Source: Glaciibacter superstes DSM 21135 (GTDB lineage: Bacteria > Actinomycetota > Actinomycetes > Actinomycetales > Microbacteriaceae). Taken from it: a stretch of 64,000 nucleotides of DNA. Below, piece by piece: positions 1 through 8,197 of the stretch. The notes beneath the pieces were generated by a model. The model saw nothing but the letters and a program-made list of their open reading frames with translations, was not told the DNA's origin and did no database searches. The stretch is from NCBI RefSeq assembly GCF_000421145.1, contig NZ_ATWH01000001.1, positions 62,001 to 126,000 of the forward strand, written 5' to 3'. The translations under genes and the position numbers were made by a program. Each line of letters begins with the position of its first letter. The first letter of the stretch is position 1.

Positions 1-32
1 ACCGCCTGTACCAGGTGCAGGTGGCACCCTGA
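1..32 (+). CDS. C-terminal end of an upstream gene (partial)
   Basis: An open frame enters from the left edge, reads ...RLYQVQVAP and ends in TGA at 30-32. Its stop overlaps the ATG of the next gene (TGATG), which is a typical coupled junction. Only about nine codons are visible, so no function can be assigned. Confidence 0.4.
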   Translation, partial: RLYQVQVAP

Positions 33-526
33 TGGCCGAACTCGACCGCGTGCGCCGCTGGGCAGACGCCCTCATGGTGCTCCACCTCGACACGACCTGG
101 TCGTTCGGGTTCGACAACGCCAAGAAGCGCGCGGGACTCTGCAACTTCACCGCAAAACGCATCACCGTCTCCCGGTATCTCGCCTCCCGGTACGAAGACG
201 ACGAAGTGCACCAGATCCTGCTGCACGAGGTCGCCCATGCACTCGCCGGTCCCCGCGCCGGGCACGGGGCGAAATGGCGAATGATCGCCGCCGACCTCGG
301 CTACGACGGCAAGCGCACCCACGACGGTGAGATTGCCGACGAACTGGCGCCGTGGGTCGGCACGTGCCCGGCAGGCCACACGCACTACCGTTACCGCCAG
401 CCGACTCGTGCCCTCGCTTGCGGACTGTGCGGGCGAGGATTCAATCGTGCCCACCTCATCTCCTGGGAGCGCAGGGAGATCACCGCCGCCGCCCGCCGCA
501 GGGCTGCGGCATCCGCCGGGCGCTGA
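32..526 (+). CDS. SprT-like zinc metalloprotease domain protein
   Basis: 164 aa. The zincin signature HEVAH lies at residues 65-69, with a candidate third ligand His at about 78 (GHGAKW), as in the SprT/Spartan fold. Cys112, Cys130 and Cys133 (CPAGH...CGLCG) look like a C-terminal zinc ribbon. SprT-family proteins are linked to proteolysis of DNA-protein crosslinks in eukaryotes; the bacterial role is poorly defined. The start ATG overlaps the stop of the preceding gene, so the two are probably co-transcribed. Length fits bacterial SprT-like proteins. Family assignment is firm, substrate unknown. Confidence 0.85.
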   Translation: MAELDRVRRWADALMVLHLDTTWSFGFDNAKKRAGLCNFTAKRITVSRYLASRYEDDEVHQILLHEVAHALAGPRAGHGAKWRMIAADLGYDGKRTHDGEIADELAPWVGTCPAGHTHYRYRQPTRALACGLCGRGFNRAHLISWERREITAAARRRAAASAGR

Positions 527-658
527 GACACGCGAGTAGACGCTCGCACTCGACCACGATCACCGTGCTTCGCGTTGCAGGCATCGCCAATCCCGGCTGC
601 CTGGTCGAGATCGATGCGGTCGCCGCCCTCTGACAGTGTCGAGGGCCGCGGCACGCGC

Positions 659-1231
659 TTAGACGCGGAATGCGAACTCGGTGATCAGGGCGATGTCACT
701 CGAGTTGTCGAGGACGGCAGCGGCGTGCACCTCGTCGCGTCGCCCGCTCGCCGCGAGCGCCTGACCGGACTCCGACGCGAGGAGCAGGTGCTTGCGCGCC
801 TGCCTCAAACCCACGAACGAAGCGGATGCCGCTGCGGCTTCCGGCGAGCAGTGATCGATTCCGAGCGTGGAAAGCGCGTCGATCACGGCACCGGCCAGGA
901 GCAGGTCTTCCACCGCGAACCGTGACGTGCCGTCCGGCCGAACATCACCGGCTGCGATCACGGCCACAGAAAAACGATCAGACTTCTCCCCCTGCCTGCC
1001 GAGTACCCACTCGGCAACAGCAGTGCGGTTGTTCAGGCTCGCCGTGATCACACGGTGGGCGCCGAGTGGCGTCGGTGCCGGCCGAGCCGACTCCGGGCGA
1101 GACGGGACGGAAGGGGCAGGCAGGGCGTCGGCGATCACAACAACATCGCTCTGTGCTGCGAGAGCCTGGAACCCGGGCAGCGCCCAGTCGAATCGAACCT
1201 GGTAGAACTGCTGCGGTTGCGTGTCATTCAC
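659..1231 (-). CDS. ComB-like (2-phosphosulfolactate phosphatase family) protein
   Basis: 190 aa, minus strand. The N-terminal VVVIADALPA, the central ASLNNRTAVAEWVL and the C-terminal SRFAVEDLLLAGAVIDAL correspond to conserved blocks of the ComB family (Asp-rich N-terminal strand, Asn-rich turn, ED helix). ComB makes sulfolactate in archaeal coenzyme M synthesis. No coenzyme M genes are visible here, so the real substrate is probably another phosphorylated acid. It stands alone between convergent or parallel neighbours. The family call is by pattern memory and is moderately sure; the activity is not. Confidence 0.6.
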   Translation of the reverse strand: MNDTQPQQFYQVRFDWALPGFQALAAQSDVVVIADALPAPSVPSRPESARPAPTPLGAHRVITASLNNRTAVAEWVLGRQGEKSDRFSVAVIAAGDVRPDGTSRFAVEDLLLAGAVIDALSTLGIDHCSPEAAAASASFVGLRQARKHLLLASESGQALAASGRRDEVHAAAVLDNSSDIALITEFAFRV

Positions 1232-1292
1232 CGCTCAAGAATATGCCAGGGTCATCCCTGACCAGGTCGGTGCGCGTCATGAAAGTCAACGT

Positions 1293-1343
1293 ATGTCAGA
1301 GGTCGGCGCATGTCAGAGGTCAGTGCATGTCAGGTCAGTGCAC
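1293..1343. repeat. 17-bp tandem repeat at the 3' end of the coiled-coil gene
   Basis: ATGTCAGAGGTC recurs at 1293 and 1310, and in the shortened form ATGTCAGGTC at 1327, giving a 17-bp period. The third copy overlaps the stop codon (1335-1337) of the minus-strand gene that follows. It resembles other short tandem repeats at gene ends in this window. Confidence 0.75.
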
Positions 1344-2600
1344 CTCATACCGGGCGAGCGCGTCGGCATCCGTCGCGTGTGTCATGGCCCGGCGGGCCGT
1401 GTCGAGGGCAGCGACCGGGTCTGCCTCCGCCTCGGCGAGCGCAAGCTGCCGCTCGGCCTCGGCCAGGCGGGTTCTCGCCGCCGCACCAACGTGCCCGCGA
1501 TTGCCTGTGACGAAATCCCTGGTGACCTGGATCTGGCTCGTTGCGGCCATGATCGCCCCGCCGAGCGCTGTTCTCGCGTTCTCCAGGCGCAGCTGACGAT
1601 TGCGTGCCTCTGAACGGATGACGTCGAGCCCGTCCATCGCGACGCGCAGGTCAGCGAGATCGACGGCCGGGTTGCTCAGCCTGGACGGCGCGCGAAGCCC
1701 GGTGACGACAACTTCGGCCTTGGCGATGACGCCGCCGAGCTGGGCGCTCGCATCCGATTCCTCATGCCGGTCGCGAAGCCCCCGCGCTTCCGCGAGCTCC
1801 GCATCGGCGTCGTCGAGGGCGGTGCCGAGTGCCGAGAAGCCGATGTGCAGTTGGTCTTCGCCCGATTCGATCGCGTCGAGCAGCCGGGTGGCCGTGAAGA
1901 GTCCTTGCTCTGCCGTGCGGACGTCGTCGCCCACCGGATCCGCGCCCCCTGCCTCGAGAGCCGCCGTCGCGGCATCCGCTGCCACACGCGCCTCGGCCAG
2001 TGCGGCCTTCGCCCGTGCGGGGTTCGTGCGTGTCGAATCGAGCGCCGGCGCGGCATAGGTCAGAGCCAGGCGGGCCAGCGTGGCCTCGCCGGCGGCAATA
2101 CGGTCGTCACAGCGATCCAGGCGCCGGCGCAGCTGGTCGAGTTTCATTGGCGCGTCACGTTCGGCGCCGCGCCGACTGTCGAAGTCACGGGTCTGCTCGT
2201 GCAGCCTGTCGTTCGCCTCATCGGCCAGCACGATGATCTGCTCATTCCAGCGGCGGCGTTCATCGTCAGAGTCTGGGACGGCATCGTCGAGCTTTTGTTG
2301 AAGCGCAAAGGCGTCCCGCAGCTGGCGCCTCGATGTGACGAGCGCGTCCGCGAATTCCCGGGTGGCCCGTTCACCGAACTGGGCGAGCGCGAACCCCAGC
2401 TCGTCACCGGCCGACTGCACCAGGTCATCGGCCCGCACCAGCGAGATCGCGGCCGCGCGGGCACGCTCTTTCGCCTCGGCAGACAAGACCGCCGTGCGTC
2501 CGCGGGAACGCCGTCTGACCAGGGCGATGACGAGCACAACAACACCCACCACGATCGCGAGCACGATGACCGAGGGTACCCACCAGAGAGCGTCTGCCAT
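1335..2600 (-). CDS. Membrane-anchored coiled-coil protein of unknown function
   Basis: 421 aa. One N-terminal transmembrane helix (residues about 7-29, PSVIVLAIVVGVVVLVIALV) is followed by basic residues RRRSRGR, so the rest is predicted cytoplasmic. The remainder is almost entirely Ala/Glu/Arg-rich and alpha-helical with long coiled-coil stretches (for example AEARVAADAATAALEAGG and LAEAERQLALAEAEADP). The layout resembles the C-terminal part of actinobacterial TPM-domain proteins, but no TPM domain is present. Start ATG at 2600 precedes the hydrophobic helix directly. Function not recognised. Confidence 0.75.
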   Translation of the reverse strand: MADALWWVPSVIVLAIVVGVVVLVIALVRRRSRGRTAVLSAEAKERARAAAISLVRADDLVQSAGDELGFALAQFGERATREFADALVTSRRQLRDAFALQQKLDDAVPDSDDERRRWNEQIIVLADEANDRLHEQTRDFDSRRGAERDAPMKLDQLRRRLDRCDDRIAAGEATLARLALTYAAPALDSTRTNPARAKAALAEARVAADAATAALEAGGADPVGDDVRTAEQGLFTATRLLDAIESGEDQLHIGFSALGTALDDADAELAEARGLRDRHEESDASAQLGGVIAKAEVVVTGLRAPSRLSNPAVDLADLRVAMDGLDVIRSEARNRQLRLENARTALGGAIMAATSQIQVTRDFVTGNRGHVGAAARTRLAEAERQLALAEAEADPVAALDTARRAMTHATDADALARYEVH

Positions 2601-2664
2601 GCCCGCGAGTCTAATGAACGCCGACCGAGAGGCCGCTGGATGGGTCTGCCGCCAGCGCCTCCGC

Positions 2665-2730
2665 GCGCTAGCGGTCGACTGCGCTACCGGTCATCTGCGC
2701 TAGCGGTCATCCGCGCTACCGATCATCCGC
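2665..2730. repeat. 16-bp tandem repeat overlapping the 3' end of the EVE gene
   Basis: GCGCTA(C/G)CGGTCATCT-type units start at 2665, 2681, 2697 and 2713 (four copies, period 16). The last copy forms the stop codon (2716-2718) and final codons of the EVE-domain gene. The core GCGCT(N)CCG(A/G)TC is shared with the array on the other side of that gene. Confidence 0.85.
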
Positions 2731-3153
2731 AGATGGCCGCCGCATCTGGGCGCGGATCACGTCGAAGTCGTGCCGGGAGATCTCGATGAGGCCGCGGCGC
2801 AGCTGGTAACCCCAGTTCGGGTTCTCACGCGTGAACTCGAGAACGGGAAGGAGCGGACGGATCGATGCGGCCACCGCATCCGTGTCGTAATCAGCCCGTC
2901 GACGCCACGGCCGCCACGACGAAGACCGGTCACCGGCCTGAAAGACATCGGCATCGGTGATGCGCGCGATGGCGGTGAATTCCTTGAGCGATTCGCCCTC
3001 AAGTGCGGTCTTCGGCGAGTAGTAGACGAGCCCGTCGGCTTCGCCCATGCGTTCGAGGGCACCGCGGGCTCCGTGGTTCGTCTGGGCGATGCCCATTTCA
3101 ACACCGCGCAGAACGTGGTCACGGTGCACGACTCCCAGCCAGTATCTGATCAT
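2716..3153 (-). CDS. EVE-domain (PUA-like, UPF0310) protein
   Basis: About 145 aa from the ATG at 3153; an upstream in-frame start at 3174 would add MQYNWKV, but the family normally begins MxxYWLGVVHRDHV. The N-terminal block YWLGVVHRDHVLRGV, then GIAQTNHG and GDGLVYYSP-like ADGLVYYSP, match EVE domains, which share the PUA/YTH fold and bind modified nucleobases in RNA or DNA. EVE genes are often associated with modification-dependent restriction and mobile regions. Here the gene stands alone, between two related short tandem-repeat arrays. Its stop lies inside the downstream array. Confidence 0.8.
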   Translation of the reverse strand: MIRYWLGVVHRDHVLRGVEMGIAQTNHGARGALERMGEADGLVYYSPKTALEGESLKEFTAIARITDADVFQAGDRSSSWRPWRRRADYDTDAVAASIRPLLPVLEFTRENPNWGYQLRRGLIEISRHDFDVIRAQMRRPSADDR

Positions 3154-3188
3154 GACCTTCCAGTTGTACTGCATGCAGGCGACATCCG

Positions 3189-3290
3189 GGCATTCCGGTC
3201 ACTGCGCTTCCGATCACTGCGCTTCCGATCTCTGCGCTTCCGATCTCTGCGCTTCCGATCTCTGCGCTTCCGATCACTGGGCATCCGGCG
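3189..3290. repeat. 15-bp tandem repeat upstream of the EVE gene
   Basis: GCGCTTCCGATC(A/T)CT repeats with a 15-bp period at 3204, 3219, 3234, 3249 and 3264, with degenerate copies on each side (CATTCCGGTC, GCATCCGGCG). The array fills the intergenic space between the divergent EVE gene (start 3153) and the SRPBCC-like gene (start 3318), so it overlaps where both promoters should be. Confidence 0.9.
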
Positions 3291-3317
3291 TTCAGGTAAC
3301 GCGTGCAGACTGGCGGC

Positions 3318-3860
3318 ATGCGCGTGCTGTTGAAAGAGATCCTCGATTGCGACCCGGATGCCGCCTGGCGCGCCATCCGCAGCCCGGCCGTTCTGCGAGA
3401 GGTCAGTTCGCCGTTGTTCGCACTGGAGTCGCTCGCCGCCGATGGGTTTCCCACTCTGTGGGAGCCTGGCGAACACGAAGTTCTCGTGAAAGGTTTCGGT
3501 CTGGTTCCGGCCGGGCGACACGTCATCCGTCTGGGCGTATCGAGCAGACAGCATGGTACCGTGCGCATCCTGCGTGACACCGGTCACCCCGGGTCAGGGC
3601 CACTCGCCGCGGTCACCCACTGGGATCACAGCATGGCGATCTCCGCCGACCCGGCCGGCACCGGGAAGACCCTCTACCGCGACCAGCTGGTGTTCCGCAC
3701 CGCACCGGCGACCCCTGCGGCATGGCCCGCGTTTTGGGCATTCTGGCAGTGGCGGATGCTGCAGCTGAAGCGCCTCGCGCCGAGCTGGCGCTTCGACCTC
3801 GGCGCCGACATCCTTGTCGCTCCCTCCGGCGAAACCGACGCGGTCCCCTCCCGAAAGTAG
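3318..3860 (+). CDS. SRPBCC-like hypothetical protein
   Basis: 180 aa from ATG 3318 (MRVLLKEILDCDPDAAWRA); an in-frame ATG at 3303 lies inside the intergenic region and is less likely. The opening (short strand, then DPDAAWRAIRSPAVLREVSSPL) and the later VTHWDHSMAI...YRDQLVF block fit the START/SRPBCC helix-grip fold used for hydrophobic ligand binding. The C-terminal WPAFWAFWQWRMLQLKRLAPSW is unusually Trp-rich. No catalytic residues can be named. It is transcribed away from the EVE gene across the tandem-repeat array. Confidence 0.65.
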   Translation: MRVLLKEILDCDPDAAWRAIRSPAVLREVSSPLFALESLAADGFPTLWEPGEHEVLVKGFGLVPAGRHVIRLGVSSRQHGTVRILRDTGHPGSGPLAAVTHWDHSMAISADPAGTGKTLYRDQLVFRTAPATPAAWPAFWAFWQWRMLQLKRLAPSWRFDLGADILVAPSGETDAVPSRK

Positions 3861-3998
3861 GACAAATCGGCCGTCCAGCGCTCAACGGAGGACAGATCGA
3901 CACTCTGACGCACGGACTTCCTACTTTGGCGACGCAGCATCCGTCGACGCGGGTTATCGGTGATCGGTACCAGCGGGAGCCGTTGCTAGCCTGACTGA

Positions 3999-4634
3999 AT
4001 GAGTTCAAGCCTCGGAGCCCTGCAGGTCGCTGACTGGCGGCGGCGTATTTTCGGCCTCTATGCGGGGGTGCGACAGCTGAGCGTGCGAGACCCGGCTGCC
4101 GGCCACGAGTTGTGGCGTTCGGGGCGAGACGAACTGTTCGCGGGGCATCCGTCATCGCCGTTGCTGCCAGACGACCGTTCGGCGTTCACCGGCCTGCCGA
4201 TCGCTGGTTACGACCCTGACTGGCGGTTCGAGGTAGAGGTGCACCGCAAGGAAGAGCACCTGCGCATTTCGGTCGAGACCAGCACTGACGGCGTCGTGCC
4301 GTTCGAACTCGTCGGCACCGTTCGCCTTCCGTACGTCGGTTCGCTCGACGTGTGGCGCCTCGCCAGTTACGCCGGCGGGCTCTTCCTGCCGCTGCGCGAC
4401 GCGCTCGCCGGAAAGCCGGGCGGTACCTACGGTGGCGGCCGTTACCTCCTCGACACCGTCAAAGGTGCCGACCTCGGCCCAGGCGCAGACGACGACACGC
4501 TCATTCTCGACTTCAACTTCGCCTACAACCCGTCGTGCGCCTTCGACCCGATGTGGTCGTGCCCACTCCCGCAGGCCGGCAACATCGTCTCGGTCGATGT
4601 GCCGGTCGGCGAGCTCTACCACGGGCAGCACTGA
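3999..4634 (+). CDS. DUF1684 family protein
   Basis: 211 aa. The C-terminal signature DFNFAYNPSCAFDPMW followed by CPLPQAGN is diagnostic of DUF1684. The middle YVGSLDVWRLASYAGGLFLPLRDA is also typical. The family is widespread in Actinobacteria and some Bacteroidetes, and the biochemical role is unknown. No signal peptide is seen, so it is probably cytoplasmic. About 280 bp of non-coding DNA separates it from the helicase downstream. Confidence 0.85.
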   Translation: MSSSLGALQVADWRRRIFGLYAGVRQLSVRDPAAGHELWRSGRDELFAGHPSSPLLPDDRSAFTGLPIAGYDPDWRFEVEVHRKEEHLRISVETSTDGVVPFELVGTVRLPYVGSLDVWRLASYAGGLFLPLRDALAGKPGGTYGGGRYLLDTVKGADLGPGADDDTLILDFNFAYNPSCAFDPMWSCPLPQAGNIVSVDVPVGELYHGQH

Positions 4635-4914
4635 CGCCCGTTCCTGCGGATATTCCGGGCAATGCACGGGATTGCCCGGGCATCCGGTAGAGTGAGATCA
4701 CTTGTGAGTGCATAGCTGCGCTCCCTGCGTCGTAGAACGCCTCTTTCTATCGCGGCAGCCGCAACCGTGGCCTGGCCCGATTTCCGAATGAAAATTTCTT
4801 ACGGCGAACGGATGTGCCCATCGGCACCTTCGCCATGTGAATCCTCGTGTTTGCCTATGCCGCCTTGCGCGGAATACGGCAGGTGTGAGGCACTGATGCC
4901 CGAAAGGCACCACT
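4635..4914 (+). promoter_or_regulatory. Long leader region of the DEAD-box helicase gene
   Basis: 280 bp lie between the DUF1684 stop and the TTG start of the helicase. A 13-codon reading frame (GTG at 4847, peptide MFAYAALRGIRQV, TGA at 4886-4888) ends 26 bp before the helicase start. TGCCG/CGGCA arms at about 4858-4881 could pair within it. The ribosome-binding sequence GAAAGG precedes TTG 4915. Long structured leaders are common for cold-inducible RNA helicases; that this is one is inference. Confidence 0.35.
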
Positions 4915-6459
4915 TTGTCTGAAAACTCCTTCGGCGCGCTCGGCGTGCCGGCTCCCCTCGTCGCCATCCTGGCGTCGCAGGGAATCGAATCCCCTTTCCC
5001 GATCCAGGTCGACACACTGCCAGACACGCTCGCCGGACGCGACGTGCTCGGCCGCGGCAAGACCGGCTCTGGCAAGACCCTCGCCTTCTCGCTGCCCATG
5101 GTGGCGCGCCTCGGCGGATCCCTCGCCGGCGGCAAGCGTCGCCCGGGTCACCCGCTCGGCCTGATCCTGGCTCCGACCCGTGAGTTGGCCACCCAGATCT
5201 CCGCCGCGCTCACCCCGCTCGCCGAGGCATACGGCCTTACCACCACGACCATCTTCGGCGGCGTCTCGCAGAACCGCCAGGTCGCCGCGCTCAAGGCTGG
5301 CGTCGACATCGTCGTTGCCTGCCCCGGCCGCCTCGAAGACCTCATGAAGCAGCGCTTCGTGAGCCTCGACGCGATCGAGATCACCGTGCTCGACGAGGCC
5401 GACCACATGGCCGACCTCGGCTTCCTGCCCGTTGTCACCCGCATCCTCGAGAAGACTCCGGCCGGCGGCCAGCGCCTGCTGTTCTCGGCCACGCTCGACA
5501 ATGGCGTAGACAAGATCGTGCGCCGCTTCCTGCAGAACGAGGTACTGCACTCGGTTGATGAGGTCACCAGCCACGTCTCCGCGATGACGCACCACGTCTT
5601 CGAGGTCGACGGTGTCGACGCCAAGAAAGACCTCGTGCAGAAGCTCGCCTCAGGCACCGGCCGCCGCATCCTGTTCATGCGCACCAAGCACCACGCCAAG
5701 AAGCTCGCGAAGCAGCTCACCGACGCCGGAATTCCCTCCGTCGACCTGCACGGCAACCTCTCGCAGGTGGCCCGCGACCGCAACCTGGCCGCGTTCAGCG
5801 CCGGTACCGTCAAGGTACTGGTGGCGACGGATGTCGCGGCTCGCGGCGTGCACGTCGACGACATCGAACTCGTCATCCACGTCGACCCGCCGGCAGAGCA
5901 CAAGGCCTACCTGCACCGTTCTGGCCGCACCGCCCGCGCCGGCAGCGCCGGTGACGTCGTCACCGTCATGCTGCCGATGCAGAAGAAAGACACCGAGCAG
6001 CTGTTGCGCAAGGCCGCCATCAAGGTGACCCCACAGCGGGTGAACGCGAACTCCCCCGCCGTGGCAGAGCTCGTCGGAGAGGTCGCGGCCTATGTGAAGC
6101 CGCTGCCTCGCCAGGAGCAGCCGCAGCGCGGCCAGTCGCAGGGCGGCCGCTCGCAGGGCGCAAACGCCCAGCGCAAGCGCGCCAATCGTGACGGTGAGGG
6201 CCGCGGACGCGGCGAGGGTCGCAGCGGTGAAGGCCGTGGCGCCCAGGGCGGACGGGGCGGCGACGCCGCGGCCACCACGGTCGCTCCGCGACGCGACCGT
6301 TCAGGTCGCCCAGCCGGTGCCAGGAGCGGTGCAGCCAAGCAGGGCGGCCAGGGCGCCGGTTCCGGTCGCTCCGGCGGCTTGCGGGTCGGCAGCCTTGTCG
6401 GCGGATCCTCGTCGAACGGCGGCGCTCGCCGCTCGGCTCCGCGACGCGCGCAGGGCTAA
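4915..6459 (+). CDS. DEAD-box ATP-dependent RNA helicase
   Basis: 514 aa, start TTG with GAAAGG upstream. All core motifs are visible: Q motif (PFPIQ, about residue 23-27), Walker A GKTGSGKT, PTRELA, motif II DEAD (VLDEADHMADLGF), motif III SAT, ATDVAARG, and motif VI HRSGRTARAG. From about residue 390 the tail is a low-complexity Arg/Gly/Gln-rich stretch (RGQSQGG, RGRGEGRS, GGRGG) like RGG boxes that bind RNA. This layout fits CsdA/RhlE-type helicases that unwind rRNA and mRNA during ribosome assembly and cold growth. A strong terminator follows 11 bp after the stop. Confidence 0.95.
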   Translation: MSENSFGALGVPAPLVAILASQGIESPFPIQVDTLPDTLAGRDVLGRGKTGSGKTLAFSLPMVARLGGSLAGGKRRPGHPLGLILAPTRELATQISAALTPLAEAYGLTTTTIFGGVSQNRQVAALKAGVDIVVACPGRLEDLMKQRFVSLDAIEITVLDEADHMADLGFLPVVTRILEKTPAGGQRLLFSATLDNGVDKIVRRFLQNEVLHSVDEVTSHVSAMTHHVFEVDGVDAKKDLVQKLASGTGRRILFMRTKHHAKKLAKQLTDAGIPSVDLHGNLSQVARDRNLAAFSAGTVKVLVATDVAARGVHVDDIELVIHVDPPAEHKAYLHRSGRTARAGSAGDVVTVMLPMQKKDTEQLLRKAAIKVTPQRVNANSPAVAELVGEVAAYVKPLPRQEQPQRGQSQGGRSQGANAQRKRANRDGEGRGRGEGRSGEGRGAQGGRGGDAAATTVAPRRDRSGRPAGARSGAAKQGGQGAGSGRSGGLRVGSLVGGSSSNGGARRSAPRRAQG

Positions 6460-6470
6460 GCACTTTCACC

Positions 6471-6508
6471 CAGAACGGGCCGGTCTCTTCGGAGGCCGGC
6501 CCGTTCTG
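6471..6508. terminator. Intrinsic terminator after the helicase gene
   Basis: Perfect 13-bp arms CAGAACGGGCCGG and CCGGCCCGTTCTG surround a 12-nt loop. There is no long T-run, which is common for GC-rich actinobacterial terminators. Confidence 0.85.
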
Positions 6509-6567
6509 CGTTCCCCGTGAATCCAGAGCGGTCAAAAGTGCCTCGGTGGCTCGGCTAGTCTCGATCC

Positions 6568-7059
6568 ATGGACACCACAGCAGTTGTTCGGCCTGTTCGT
6601 GACGTCGACGCCGAGGCCCTCGGCCGAGTCCACGCAGCATGCTGGCACGAGACCTACGACCACCTGATCAGTGAGGCCGCTCTGGCCAACCTTTCCCCCC
6701 GCCGCATGGCCGAACTCTGGACACACTGGATGGGCCAGGGCGAGGACTACTGGCAGTACGCAGCCTTGGCCGGTGAGACCATCGTCGGCTTCTCCGGATC
6801 CGGTCCGGCCCGCGACGAAGACGCCCCCAGAGACCGGGAACTGTACTTCGTCTACCTTCTCGAGGAGTTCCACGGCACCGGCACAGGCCAGAAGCTCTTC
6901 GACGCGGCCTGCGGTACCGATCCGGCCTACCTCTGGGTGGCGGCCGACAACCCACGCGCACACCGTTTCTACCAGCGCAATGGTTTCGCGGCCGATGGTG
7001 CAGAGCAGGTACAGCCGTTCCTCGGCGAGGAGATCACCGAAGTGCGTCTCGTTCGCTGA
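6568..7059 (+). CDS. GNAT family N-acetyltransferase
   Basis: 163 aa. The order of elements is that of GNAT enzymes: N-terminal RPVRDVDAEALGRVHAACW, a central strand pair (GETIVGFSGSGP ... RELYFVYLLEEFHG), the acetyl-CoA loop GTGTGQKLFDAA, and the C-terminal LWVAADNPRAHRFYQRNGF. The acceptor substrate cannot be read from sequence. It lies 60 bp after the helicase terminator with its own ATG at 6568, upstream of a nucleoside hydrolase on the same strand. Confidence 0.9.
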   Translation: MDTTAVVRPVRDVDAEALGRVHAACWHETYDHLISEAALANLSPRRMAELWTHWMGQGEDYWQYAALAGETIVGFSGSGPARDEDAPRDRELYFVYLLEEFHGTGTGQKLFDAACGTDPAYLWVAADNPRAHRFYQRNGFAADGAEQVQPFLGEEITEVRLVR

Positions 7060-7168
7060 TCGCGACCGCCCCCGACACTGCGGCGCAGCCGCCCGCGCGG
7101 CCGCAGCCGCGAGCGCACCCGCGCACTCCCGGCAAACGAGAGCGTGCTGCGCGCCATAGGCTGAACGG

Positions 7169-8125
7169 ATGACCGCACTCCCCGTGATCCTCGACGTCGA
7201 CACCGGCGTCGACGATGCCCTCGCCATCCTGTTCGCCGTCGCCCATCCCGGCATCGACGTGCTGGGCATCAGCTGCGTTGCAGGCAACGCCTCCCTGGAG
7301 CGCGTCGTCGAGAACACCCTGCGCATCCTCGACGTCGCGGGCTCACCGGACATCCCGGTGGCGGCAGGAGCCAGGCGCCCACTGATCGAACCGGCGCGGT
7401 CCGCGTCCCACGTGCACGGCGAAGGCGGTCTCGGTACCCTGCGCCTCCCGCCCAGTGACCGCTCGGCACTCCCGATCAGCTCGATCGAACTCATGCACAC
7501 GCTGATCAGCCAGAGCGCCGTTCCCGTCACCCTCGTTGCGCTGGCACCACAGACGAACCTGGCGCTGCTCCTGCGCCAGTACCCCGACATCGCAGACAAC
7601 ATCGAGCGGATCGTCTTCATGGGCGGTTCCGCGAGTGTTGGCAACGCTACCGCGGTCGCAGAGTTCAACGTCTGGCACGACCCGGAAGCCGCTGCCATCG
7701 TGCTCGATTCCGGCGTGCCGACTTTCATGTACGGTCTCGACGTGTTCAACCAGGTCGGAGTCGACGAAAACGTAGCATCCGCTCTTCTCGAACATGACAG
7801 TGCCGTTGGGCGTACCGTCGGCTCGCTGCTGACCAATAGGGTCGTACTCGGGTCAGACAAGAGCTCCGAATACACCGGCCTGATCGGCGACGCCGGCGCG
7901 GTGTGCGCCCTGGTCGACCCCGATGCGCTGCGCACCGAGCTGCGGCCCGTGCGCGTCGAGCTGGGAGGCTACGGCCGCGGTCAGACCCTCGTCGACCTGC
8001 GCCGGTGGCCGGGCGAAGACGTCGTGCATGGCCTCGCCGAAGAATGGGAAACCGTCGAAATCGCTCTCGACGTCGACGCCCCGCGATACGCGCGCCTGTT
8101 CCTGGAGACGCTCGGCCTGGCCTGA
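7169..8125 (+). CDS. Inosine-uridine-preferring nucleoside hydrolase
   Basis: 318 aa. The N-terminal calcium-binding signature DVDTGVDDALA (residues 9-19) is diagnostic of the IUNH family, which splits ribonucleosides into base and ribose for salvage. HVHGEGGLG (substrate loop), VFMGGS and AEFNVWHDPEAA, the C-terminal metal/ribose-binding block, are all in place. There is no signal peptide, so it acts in the cytoplasm. Length is normal. It follows the GNAT gene by 109 bp. Confidence 0.93.
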   Translation: MTALPVILDVDTGVDDALAILFAVAHPGIDVLGISCVAGNASLERVVENTLRILDVAGSPDIPVAAGARRPLIEPARSASHVHGEGGLGTLRLPPSDRSALPISSIELMHTLISQSAVPVTLVALAPQTNLALLLRQYPDIADNIERIVFMGGSASVGNATAVAEFNVWHDPEAAAIVLDSGVPTFMYGLDVFNQVGVDENVASALLEHDSAVGRTVGSLLTNRVVLGSDKSSEYTGLIGDAGAVCALVDPDALRTELRPVRVELGGYGRGQTLVDLRRWPGEDVVHGLAEEWETVEIALDVDAPRYARLFLETLGLA

Positions 8126-8197
8126 GCGGCTGTCAGTCCCCAATTTGTGACATTTTGATCATCGACAGGGCACGACACGCGCTATTAGCATGACTGC

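Noticed and set aside
3189..3290. Possible CRISPR array
   Set aside because: The 15-bp units are directly adjacent without unique spacers, and no cas gene is near.
6532..7935. Minus-strand open frame of 467 codons
   Set aside because: Antisense to the GNAT and nucleoside-hydrolase genes, both of which have clear motifs.
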